A stretch of 64,000 bases of DNA from Psychromonas marina (lineage in GTDB: Bacteria; Pseudomonadota; Gammaproteobacteria; Enterobacterales; Psychromonadaceae). Location of the stretch: contig NZ_BSPQ01000015.1 of NCBI RefSeq assembly GCF_030161115.1, forward strand, positions 1 through 64,000. Reading direction: 5' to 3'. The notes under the pieces were generated by a model that saw only the letters and a list, made by a program, of their open reading frames with translations, made no database searches and was not told the DNA's origin. A program made the translations under genes and the position numbers. Below are positions 37,505 through 45,636 of the stretch, piece by piece; positions within the stretch are counted from its first letter, which is position 1; each line of letters begins with the position of its first letter.

Positions 37505-38218
37505 CTAAGCACTCATTGCTAAACGCTGCGTACATTCCTTAAGTAAACTAATATTGGCTTGTCGTGCTTTGTGACTATCGCCGCTCATAATTGCATTATA
37601 AATAGCAGTATGGTCATGGATACACGTATCACCGTTGCCTGATGAATAGCTTATAAACTTTCTAAACATGGTCTCTAAGATATTTGCAAACGGCAGATAG
37701 AAATTATTACCTGTAGAAAGAAAAATTAATCGATGAAATTGTAAATCTGCTTCTGCCCAACGCTCTGCATCGAAGTTCTTAGATATTTCATCCATTTCTT
37801 GAAATATTGCTGATAATAAAACACGCTGCTCAGCAGTCGCATTAGTCGCAGCCAACGCGACAGCACCCGGTTCTATCGCTCTACGTAACGCTAAAAACTC
37901 TTGATAAACACGTTCATTATCACCTAAATCAGTTAACCATAATAATAATTGAGGATCTAAAAAGTTCCAACTTTCACGGCTTCTAACACGCGTGCCGACT
38001 TTCGGTTTAGACTCAAGTAAACCTTTTGAGGATAATAACTTAATGGCTTCACGTAATGCGGTACGACTTACCTTAAATTGCTCACATAACACCACTTCAC
38101 TCGGGATAATTTTATCTTGTGGTAATTCAAAAGAAAGTATTTTACGTGCAATTTCACGTGCAACTTGTACGTGCAGGCTACGTTTCTCGCCTGCTATTTT
38201 TAAAAATGTATTGTTCAT
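37505..38218 (-). CDS. GntR/FadR-family regulator, DgoR-like
   Basis: The 237-residue protein has a winged-helix domain (about 15-80, IPSEVVLCEQFKVSRTALREAIKLLSSKGLL) and a C-terminal FCD ligand domain (~95-225) with metal-type His/Asp residues (DLQFHR, HDHTAIYNAI). The WNFLDPQLLLWL linker is typical of the DgoR-like branch that responds to sugar acids. It is downstream of the GH3 gene on the same strand, separated by a strong terminator that lies immediately before its AAAGGA ribosome site. A sugar acid from glucuronoxylan is a reasonable but unproven effector. Confidence 0.88.
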   Translation of the reverse strand: MNNTFLKIAGEKRSLHVQVAREIARKILSFELPQDKIIPSEVVLCEQFKVSRTALREAIKLLSSKGLLESKPKVGTRVRSRESWNFLDPQLLLWLTDLGDNERVYQEFLALRRAIEPGAVALAATNATAEQRVLLSAIFQEMDEISKNFDAERWAEADLQFHRLIFLSTGNNFYLPFANILETMFRKFISYSSGNGDTCIHDHTAIYNAIMSGDSHKARQANISLLKECTQRLAMSA

Positions 38219-38234
38219 GATAGTCCTTTTAATA

Positions 38235-38269
38235 AAAACACCGACTAACGGGTTGTTAGTCGGTGTTTT
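38235..38269 (-). terminator. Perfect 15-bp terminator between GH3 and GntR genes
   Basis: AAAACACCGACTAAC (38235-38249) and GTTAGTCGGTGTTTT (38255-38269) form a perfect stem with a 5-base loop, followed on the minus strand by TATT. It lies 71 bases past the GH3 stop and only 17 bases before the GntR ATG, leaving no room for a promoter between terminator and gene. GntR expression may depend on read-through. Confidence 0.85.
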
Positions 38270-38340
38270 GGTAATCTCTAAGTTACTTTATGATTTAGCC
38301 GCCAAGTAACTGAAATTACTTAAACTAATAAAGGCGCTAA

Positions 38341-40752
38341 TCATTCCGTGTGTTGTAAAACTTTTTCATCATTGATTGCAGCGAACGTTCGTTTAGCGTT
38401 CACTTCTGTTGCACATAACATTTTCCAGTATTTAGGTAATACATTTAGCTCACCCGTTACTGTTACTGTTTCATTAAATACGATATCTGTTGCTGAGCGA
38501 CCAATCATTATTTCAACGTCACCGGGTTCTACTACTCGACGATGTTTATTATCAGTAAAATTAAGCATATCAACAGGTAAAGAGAAGTTAACAATAGCTG
38601 TTTCGCCCGCTTTGATATTCGCCCTTACAAAGCCTTTTAATTCACGAATTGGTCTTACTAAAGAACATAATTTATCTTTTATGTATAACTGAACCACTTC
38701 GCAACCATCTACAGCACCGCTATTTTCAATCTCAACTGAAACATTAATCTCGCCATTAATATCCACAGAGTGCGCTTCAATTACCATTTTCTTATAATCA
38801 AAGTTGGTGTAGGTTAAACCGTAACCAAAGTTATATTTAGAACCAAAGTGATAAGCGATTGGTGTACCACCGCTCTTCAATTTGTGGTTATAGTAATAAG
38901 GCACTGCCCCTGCATTTTTAGGGATAGATAGTGTTAAACGACCTGATGGGGATGCTTTACCCGTTACAATGTCGATAATCGCATCTGCACCTTCTTGGCC
39001 TGGTGCCCAACCAAAAAGAACACCAGCGGCTTTTTCTTCTGCGCCATTTAAGTTATATGGACGTCCGCCTGTTACTAAAATAATAACCGGTTTACCGGTT
39101 GCGATTGCAGCATCAATAAGTTCTTGCTGTACGCCCGGTAGATCAAGGCTATCAGTATCTGAACCTTCACCAATGGTACCTGTTTGGAATAAACCCGCTA
39201 AATCCCCCACACACACTAATGCAATATCCGCATCGGCAACTAATCCTGCAGCGGCTGCAATTTGGCTTGTATCTTTTGATACTGGTGACTCTAATTGTTG
39301 CCCCATTGCCATATCAACATCACCCGGGAAAACCGGTGCGTTTGCATGACGCTCAGTTAATATTTCACAACCTTTGAGGTATGAAACATCAGCAAACTGA
39401 TCTTTTACCGCTTCTAAAATTGTTTTTGATACTTTCGAATCATCATCCATGCTGCTCAAAATCAAATGGATTGGGAAACTATAACCGCCCAGCAGTGCAA
39501 GTTGATCATCTGCTGTTGGCCCTATAACGGCAATTTTTTGTGCCGTTCTCACAGGCAACGTACCATTATTTTCCATCAATACCACTGACTGAGAAGCCAC
39601 TTGGTAAGCCACTTTTTTCGCTTCATCGGTCTGAAGTTGAATGTTATCTTCTTTACAGTACGGGTTTTCGAATAAACCTAATTCAAATTTCGTTTTTAAT
39701 ACACGTGATACAATTTCATCGATCTTATCTAATGAAATTAAGCCGCGCTCTATCGCTTCTTGAATGTGACTCGCACATGCATCATCTGGTAATTCGATAT
39801 CTAAGCCAGCATTAAAAGAGAGTGCAGCGGCTTCTGTACTATCAGCAGCAATACCGTGGTGAGAAGCAAGTAAATCTACACCGCCGTAATCGGCTACAAT
39901 CAAACCATCAAAGCCCCATTCATCACGTAAAACGGTTGTTAATAAATATTCAGAACTGTGGCAAGGTTCATTATCAATATCATGGTAAGCAGGCATAACT
40001 GAACCCGCATTACCTAGCTTAACAGCCATTTCAAAAGGCAACATGAACGTATCATTAAGCTCTTTAAAACCAAGATGAACAGGTGCATGGTTACGTGCGC
40101 CTTCACTAAATGAATGTCCAACATAATGTTTTAGCGTTGCTAATAAGTCACGTTTTTCAGTTTGTAGTCCTTTAACATAACTCGTTGCCAGTACACCAAC
40201 ATGGTACGGGTCTTCACCTAAGGTTTCCTCTGTGCGTCCCCAACGAACATCACGCGAAACATCAAGTACCGGCGCTAGACCATGATGAGCACCTACTTGG
40301 CGTACTTCTTCACCAATAATTTTACCCATCTCTTCAATTAATTCAGGATTCCATGTATGACCATAATTAAGTGACGATGGGAACAGTGTTGCCCCCTTAG
40401 CCATTAACCCGACCAAACATTCTTCATGCGACATAGCAGGGATACCCAAACGTGTTTCTTCTACTAAATATTTCTGTAAAAGATTAAGTGCTTTAACGCC
40501 CTCTTCTGCCGTAATGGTATGTGTACCAAGTGGTCGTGTAATTTGCCCTAAACCATGTTGTAAACGCTCTTTAATCGGTTTACGTGCTTCGCTAGAAGTC
40601 ATCTCTAATTCGCGATCTTGATGATCACCTTCAGGATCCAAAATTAACCATTGTGCACCTAATTGTGCTATTTTTTCAGCCAACGTCATTTGACTCAGCA
40701 GGTCATCAAGTCTTTCTTGAACGCTATTATTCGGATTTTTATAAGTGCTCAT
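38341..40752 (-). CDS. GH3 beta-glycosidase (beta-xylosidase or beta-glucosidase), cytoplasmic
   Basis: The 803-residue protein has no signal peptide. The N-terminal (alpha/beta)8 domain (about 10-350) has the nucleophile Asp288 in FDGLIVADYGG, with LKHYVGHSFSEGARNHAP and RDVRWGRTEETLGEDP substrate-site motifs. A C-terminal alpha/beta sandwich (~380-640) and a fibronectin III-like domain (~690-780) complete the usual three-domain layout. It removes terminal beta-linked sugars. Placement next to the xylan genes favours beta-xylosidase action on xylo-oligosaccharides, but sequence alone does not separate this from beta-glucosidase. Confidence 0.9.
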   Translation of the reverse strand: MSTYKNPNNSVQERLDDLLSQMTLAEKIAQLGAQWLILDPEGDHQDRELEMTSSEARKPIKERLQHGLGQITRPLGTHTITAEEGVKALNLLQKYLVEETRLGIPAMSHEECLVGLMAKGATLFPSSLNYGHTWNPELIEEMGKIIGEEVRQVGAHHGLAPVLDVSRDVRWGRTEETLGEDPYHVGVLATSYVKGLQTEKRDLLATLKHYVGHSFSEGARNHAPVHLGFKELNDTFMLPFEMAVKLGNAGSVMPAYHDIDNEPCHSSEYLLTTVLRDEWGFDGLIVADYGGVDLLASHHGIAADSTEAAALSFNAGLDIELPDDACASHIQEAIERGLISLDKIDEIVSRVLKTKFELGLFENPYCKEDNIQLQTDEAKKVAYQVASQSVVLMENNGTLPVRTAQKIAVIGPTADDQLALLGGYSFPIHLILSSMDDDSKVSKTILEAVKDQFADVSYLKGCEILTERHANAPVFPGDVDMAMGQQLESPVSKDTSQIAAAAGLVADADIALVCVGDLAGLFQTGTIGEGSDTDSLDLPGVQQELIDAAIATGKPVIILVTGGRPYNLNGAEEKAAGVLFGWAPGQEGADAIIDIVTGKASPSGRLTLSIPKNAGAVPYYYNHKLKSGGTPIAYHFGSKYNFGYGLTYTNFDYKKMVIEAHSVDINGEINVSVEIENSGAVDGCEVVQLYIKDKLCSLVRPIRELKGFVRANIKAGETAIVNFSLPVDMLNFTDNKHRRVVEPGDVEIMIGRSATDIVFNETVTVTGELNVLPKYWKMLCATEVNAKRTFAAINDEKVLQHTE

Positions 40753-40924
40753 ATTATGCTTCTCAGTAGTAAATTAATAATGGGAGTAGCGTTAATATGA
40801 ATGATTTGAAAAACTTAATATCCGATCTTGCGCACAGTTGCAAAATCACTAAACAGATCAACCAAATAACACAATTAAAATAAACTAAATTACAAATGAA
40901 AAAGCGTTTTAATAAGCTAATTTA

Positions 40925-42022
40925 TTAAGAAATTGTTAAATTTTGTCGATATTTGCAGGGGGTATAATCAAATAACTTTTTATACACTTGATATAAATAG
41001 CTTTGACTTGGGTAACCACACTGTAATGCGATAGATTCTATCGACTCACTACTGCTTCTCAGTAGTTTTTTTGATTTACTAATTCGTAAATCAGATAAAT
41101 ATTGATGCACTGTCATCCCTTTATTCGCACTAAATCGTTTATCCAGCGTTTTTCGAGAGGTTTTACAAAAATCGACCACATGATTAACTTTTATATTGGT
41201 ATGGAAATTATTATGTAAGAAATATAATGCATTGTTTACAATCTCATCCTGAGAGCTGTCTACCATCGTCGTATTTTCATTGAGCACATTTTTAGGCTGA
41301 TATTTCTCATGCAATAATTTATTAAAGCGTTTTGCTTTAAGTAATACTTGTAAGCATTTTTTACCCAGCCGGTACGGATCAAGATAAATCGAGGTTAAAG
41401 GCACATCTGACAGATAGCATTCTGCGTCATCATAGTCAGTGCCAATAATCGATACTTGTCCCGGAATAGATATCTTATTACGCGTGCAAAAATCAACTAA
41501 TTTTCTTGCAGATCGATCTGATGCACAATAAACACCGAGTGGAAACTGCTTTGTAGACACCGCGTTTTGTAAATTACTAACATAATTAAGATCGAGTAAC
41601 GAAGCATGCTGTTTAAAATATAGATGGCGTTCTTTTGCCCAACCGGCATTCATTTCACTCGGGTCCATATAAAAGGTCACATTTTGAATATCGTTTTGAA
41701 TGAACTGCCCTAATGCTAAGCAAGATAAATATTGATTATCATTCGTCACTGTTGAAACGGATTTAGGTGCATTTTCAATACGATAACTAGAATAAATAAG
41801 TACATGACACGTTAATTGTGAAATCACATCAAAACGATCGACTTTATCAAAATCAGCAATCACATAATCCCACTGTTGCGATAAGATATCCTCTGCATTC
41901 TCAATTGATTCAATATGAATCGAGAATTTAAACGGGCATTCATCCGCTTTAGATTTTATACCTTTCAACACTTCTCGGTCGTAATAGAACATCGTGTCGA
42001 TCAATAACAATAACTTAATCAT
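40925..42022 (-). CDS. XylR-type AraC regulator with sugar-binding domain (paralogue 1)
   Basis: I start at ATG 42022 to match its paralogue at 61643-62740; an ATG 15 bases upstream is also in frame. The 365-residue protein has a LacI-like ligand domain (1-260; LLLLIDTMFYYDREVLKGIK, VSIIGTDYDDAECYLSDVPLTSI) and a C-terminal AraC HTH pair (~265-365; RKTLDKRFSANKGMTVHQYL, ALQCGYPSQSYLYQVYKKLF). This is the XylR architecture. It is divergent from the symporter gene and probably controls it and the xylanase genes; xylose or xylo-oligosaccharide is the likely inducer. Confidence 0.9.
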   Translation of the reverse strand: MIKLLLLIDTMFYYDREVLKGIKSKADECPFKFSIHIESIENAEDILSQQWDYVIADFDKVDRFDVISQLTCHVLIYSSYRIENAPKSVSTVTNDNQYLSCLALGQFIQNDIQNVTFYMDPSEMNAGWAKERHLYFKQHASLLDLNYVSNLQNAVSTKQFPLGVYCASDRSARKLVDFCTRNKISIPGQVSIIGTDYDDAECYLSDVPLTSIYLDPYRLGKKCLQVLLKAKRFNKLLHEKYQPKNVLNENTTMVDSSQDEIVNNALYFLHNNFHTNIKVNHVVDFCKTSRKTLDKRFSANKGMTVHQYLSDLRISKSKKLLRSSSESIESIALQCGYPSQSYLYQVYKKLFDYTPCKYRQNLTIS

Positions 42023-42677
42023 AAAGTGCTTTTCCATTAGCTAAAGTAAACTGGTAATAAAAGAGCAAAGAAGTGCTAAATAACATAAACAACTACTAAT
42101 AAATAAAATTCTCTTTTTTATGATATCTAACATTTTTATGGCGATGCACATTACCTTAAATGTTAGAAACAAGTACCCTCCCCCCTTTTTTTGTTCTCTA
42201 CGCCCCTTTTTGATTAACAACTTACTAAGGTGTTAATTGCACTGGCCGACACCAATAGAAAACTACAATTTTAAACAATAAAATCAAAGCAATAAGGTAA
42301 TTAATTGAAAATAAAAAAGAACCTAAAAAAGCTAAAAAACCATTATAATTATTTGCATTTTAAATGACAAACATAAAATACACAGAACTTTATAAAAAAA
42401 GCAACCTCCCTTTGCCACCTCCCCAAAGCATTTCCTATCTATTTAACCTAAACGTGCCCTAGCTCGCAAAAATTCACCTGAAAATCATTACAAAACACAC
42501 AAAATACACCTAAGCAACTGATTAAAGAGAGTTAGATGCTATTTTCCCGACAAGTATTATGATCGCACTCACACATACTAAATAACGTAAATACGTTACG
42601 AATTTAGACAAATTGATAAATGTTCGTAGCCGGAGAATAATGAATGCATACAATAATTCACCTGGAGTAACATTAAA
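42023..42677. promoter_or_regulatory. Divergent control region of XylR-type regulator and symporter
   Basis: The 655 bases hold a perfect TAACGTA-AA-TACGTTA inverted repeat (42583-42598), a CRP-like site TATGA-N6-TCACA (42558-42573) and, just left of it, a GGGAAAATA box on the minus strand (42540-42548) shared with both xylanase promoters. The palindrome is 80-95 bases before the symporter ATG. No gene is seen; much of the rest is very A-rich. Confidence 0.6.
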
Positions 42678-44069
42678 ATGAATACCATTAAGTTATCTAT
42701 AAAGGAAAAAATTGGTTATGGCTTAGGCGATACCGGTTGTAATTTTGTTTGGCAAACGGTCATGCTATTTCTTGCTTATTTCTATACCGATATATATGGA
42801 TTATCGCCAGCTCACATGGGAACAATGTTTCTTCTGGTTCGATTTATTGATGCAGTAACTGACCCATTAATGGGGTCGTTAGTTGACCGTACTAAAACAA
42901 AACATGGTCGTTACCGTCCTTATATCTTATGGATGGCAGTTCCCTTTGGCGTAGCATGTATGTGTGCTTTCTTTACACCAGACTTAGGTGAAACAGGTAA
43001 AATTGTTTACGCATATATTTCTTATATCTTCTTAACGCTGATGTATACAGCAATTAACGTTCCTTATTGTGCAATGGCTAATGCCATGACGAACTGCTCT
43101 AAAGAACGTACATCATTACAATCTTACCGTTTTGCATTAAGTACAGCCGGTGGTTTAGTGGTGGCAATGGTGGCATTACCCTTAGTTGATATTATTGGCC
43201 AAGGCGATGTTCAAAAAGGTTACCTAGGTGCGATGGCGGTGATGGGCGTAGGTGCAATTGCTCTGTTCTTTGTTTGTTTTGCAACAACGAAAGAGCGTAT
43301 CACACCAGAAGAAACTGAAGTAAAACAGTCTGTATGGAAAGACCTTGGTTTACTGATGAAAAACAACCAGTGGCGCGTACTGTTCATCGTCAACGTTGTA
43401 CTGTTAACGGGTGTCGTGCTTAAAGGCGCAACAACAATGTATTACGTTAACGTCGTAATGGACCGCCCAGATTTAGCCACTATGTTCATGGTTGTGTGCA
43501 TGGTAGCAAGCATTGTTGGTGCAATGGCGTCAGCGCCTTTATTAGGAAAATACAACAAACCAACCGTTTACCGCATCTTAATTGTATTGTCTGGCCTGTT
43601 ATGTGCGGCGCTGTATTTTGTCGACCCATCAAACCTTACCATGGTCTTTGCATTAGCTATTGCACTGAGTTTGGTACAAATGAGTACGACGCCTATTCTA
43701 TGGAGCATGATGTCTGATGTGGTTGATCACGAGAAAACTCGTAGTAATCGCTCACTAAGCGGCATGGTATTTTCAACGAACCTGTTTGCAATTAAATTAG
43801 GTATTGCGATTGGTGGTGCATCGGTCGGCTGGATCCTTGCTTACTCTGGTTATGTGGGTGGCTCTCCTGTTCAGTCAGATGAAGCTGTACATGCAATCAA
43901 CCTGCTATTTACTGTTATTCCAGGTGTGATGTACGCATCACTCGCTATCATTATGATGTTCTACAAACTGGATAATGCCCAATTAGATAAAATCAAAGCA
44001 CTGCTTGCACTTGATGCTAAAAAAAATGAAGGTGTTAAACCTTTAGCACACAATGTAGAACTTGGATAA
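42678..44069 (+). CDS. GPH-family sugar:cation symporter, probable xyloside importer
   Basis: The 463-residue protein has 12 predicted membrane segments and the start IKEKIGYGLGDTGCNFVWQ plus FIDAVTDPLMGSLVDRTKTKHGRYRPYI of the glycoside-pentoside-hexuronide (MelB/XynB-type XylP) family. Such proteins import oligosaccharides with sodium or protons. It is followed by a hairpin and a cytoplasmic GH43 gene on the same strand. Import of xylobiose or similar products of the nearby surface xylanases is the natural role. Confidence 0.9.
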   Translation: MNTIKLSIKEKIGYGLGDTGCNFVWQTVMLFLAYFYTDIYGLSPAHMGTMFLLVRFIDAVTDPLMGSLVDRTKTKHGRYRPYILWMAVPFGVACMCAFFTPDLGETGKIVYAYISYIFLTLMYTAINVPYCAMANAMTNCSKERTSLQSYRFALSTAGGLVVAMVALPLVDIIGQGDVQKGYLGAMAVMGVGAIALFFVCFATTKERITPEETEVKQSVWKDLGLLMKNNQWRVLFIVNVVLLTGVVLKGATTMYYVNVVMDRPDLATMFMVVCMVASIVGAMASAPLLGKYNKPTVYRILIVLSGLLCAALYFVDPSNLTMVFALAIALSLVQMSTTPILWSMMSDVVDHEKTRSNRSLSGMVFSTNLFAIKLGIAIGGASVGWILAYSGYVGGSPVQSDEAVHAINLLFTVIPGVMYASLAIIMMFYKLDNAQLDKIKALLALDAKKNEGVKPLAHNVELG

Positions 44070-44089
44070 AAAGTACCTATTAAGAACAA

Positions 44090-44109
44090 GGACTGACCTG
44101 AGTCAGTCC
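44090..44109 (+). terminator. Hairpin between symporter and GH43 genes
   Basis: GGACTGAC (44090-44097), loop CTGA, GTCAGTCC (44102-44109) form a perfect 8-bp stem, followed by AACCATTTTTC. It may partly terminate so that GH43 is made at a lower level, or protect the symporter mRNA. Confidence 0.6.
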
Positions 44110-44181
44110 AACCATTTTTCAGCGTTATCAATCATTACATCTATTGATAACGCAAACCAATACACTGATTGAGATAAAATA

Positions 44182-45240
44182 ATGAATAATACGACTAGTA
44201 AAGAAACAACCACAGAAAATGAAGAAATCATAACGCAAGGTGTTGAAAGCACTAGTGCATTAAATGCAATATCAGAGCCGTTAGTGACCCATATCTATAC
44301 TGCCGATCCTTCTGCTCACGTATTTAAAAACAAAATTTATATCTACCCTTCTCACGATGTTGAGAATGATTTACCACTGGGTGACAATGGCGATCATTTT
44401 GATATGCGCGATTACCACGTCATTTCACTAGACAAGCCACATGGTAAAGCGACAGACCATGGTAACGCACTCGATGTTAAAGATGTAAAATGGGCAGAAC
44501 GCCAAATGTGGGCACCCGATGCCGCTGAAAAAGATGGTAAGTATTACCTGTATTTCCCAGCAAAAAACTACCAAGGTATTTTCCATATTGGGGTTGCAGT
44601 AGGCGAACAACCTGAAGGTCCTTTCGTACCAGAGGATACGCACATCGCTGGCTCATTTAGTATTGACCCTGCCGTTTATCAAGATGACGACAATCAATAT
44701 TACCTGCTGTTTGGTGGCATATCGGGCGGACAATTGCAGAATTGGCGAGAGGGTGAATTTGGTGAAGAAGTTTACCCAGCTGATAATGAAGCCGCATTAA
44801 AACCTATTATTGCTAAACTTGCAGATAACATGGTTGATCTCGCAGAAGCACCACTAGAGATTGATATTTTAGATGAAAATGGGGATTTATTATTAGCGGG
44901 TGATATTGATCGCCGTTATTTTGAAGGCCCTTGGATGCATAAACATAATGGCATCTATTACTTCTCTTACTCTACCGGTGATAGCCACAAAATTGTCTAC
45001 GCAACCAGTGATTCACCATACGGTCCATTTAATTATCAAGGCGTTATTCTGGAGCCTGTTATTGGCTGGACGACACATCACTCAATTGCAAAATTTGAAG
45101 GTAAATGGTATCTGTTTTACCATGATAGTTCACTTTCTGGTGGTCAAACACACCTAAGAAATATCAAGATGACGGAGTTAACACACAACGATGATAACTC
45201 GATTGCAACCATTACTCCCTACTTAGAAAACACTAAGTAA
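44182..45240 (+). CDS. GH43 beta-xylosidase/arabinofuranosidase, cytoplasmic
   Basis: The 352-residue protein is a single five-bladed propeller domain with an unusual acidic ~30-residue N-terminus and no signal peptide. The three catalytic acids of GH43 are present: Asp42 (ADPS), Asp162 (IDPAV) and Glu248 (FEGPW). It is co-directional with the symporter gene 112 bases upstream. It removes xylose or arabinose from imported oligosaccharides. Which of the two cannot be decided from sequence. Confidence 0.9.
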   Translation: MNNTTSKETTTENEEIITQGVESTSALNAISEPLVTHIYTADPSAHVFKNKIYIYPSHDVENDLPLGDNGDHFDMRDYHVISLDKPHGKATDHGNALDVKDVKWAERQMWAPDAAEKDGKYYLYFPAKNYQGIFHIGVAVGEQPEGPFVPEDTHIAGSFSIDPAVYQDDDNQYYLLFGGISGGQLQNWREGEFGEEVYPADNEAALKPIIAKLADNMVDLAEAPLEIDILDENGDLLLAGDIDRRYFEGPWMHKHNGIYYFSYSTGDSHKIVYATSDSPYGPFNYQGVILEPVIGWTTHHSIAKFEGKWYLFYHDSSLSGGQTHLRNIKMTELTHNDDNSIATITPYLENTK

Positions 45241-45250
45241 AACAAAACTT

Positions 45251-45280
45251 AAAGGGTGAGTTAATACTCACCCTTTTATT
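45251..45280 (+). terminator. Intrinsic terminator after GH43
   Basis: AAAGGGTGAGT (45251-45261) and ACTCACCCTTT (45266-45276) form a perfect 11-bp stem with a TAAT loop, followed by TATT. It ends the symporter-GH43 unit. Confidence 0.85.
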
Positions 45281-45636
45281 ACCCTCTCGGCTTCTATTTT
45301 CATAAAATAATATTGTATAAACCTCGAATTAAAATAATACGTTAACGTCCCCTCTGTGTTTTTATCTTCCAAAATCACCTTACCTCTTTCAGCTTTAAAA
45401 CAACCTATTTATTGTCTATTTTTCTCTTTTCTGCGCGATATCACAGCCATGTATAAAAGGGAAAATATATAACTGTAAGTATTAAAAAAAACAAAGATAA
45501 ACGATATCCATTAACGCATAGTGAACACAAGTTAACACATTGAATATTAACGATTAATCAACAATTAATTAAATAAAATCAAGTCGATTTAAAGTAACTT
45601 AATAACCTAATAAACATAAAATAATAAGGATTAAAA
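45281..45636 (+). promoter_or_regulatory. Promoter region of xylanase 1
   Basis: The region has a CRP-like half site (TCACA, 45441-45445, in TCTGC-N6-TCACA from 45430), a GGGAAAATATATAACT box (45459-45474) and CATAGTGAA (45517-45525). The same three elements stand at the same spacing before xylanase 2. A 10-bp palindrome ACGTTAACGT is at 45339-45348. The leader between the box and the ATG is about 160 bases. Confidence 0.6.
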
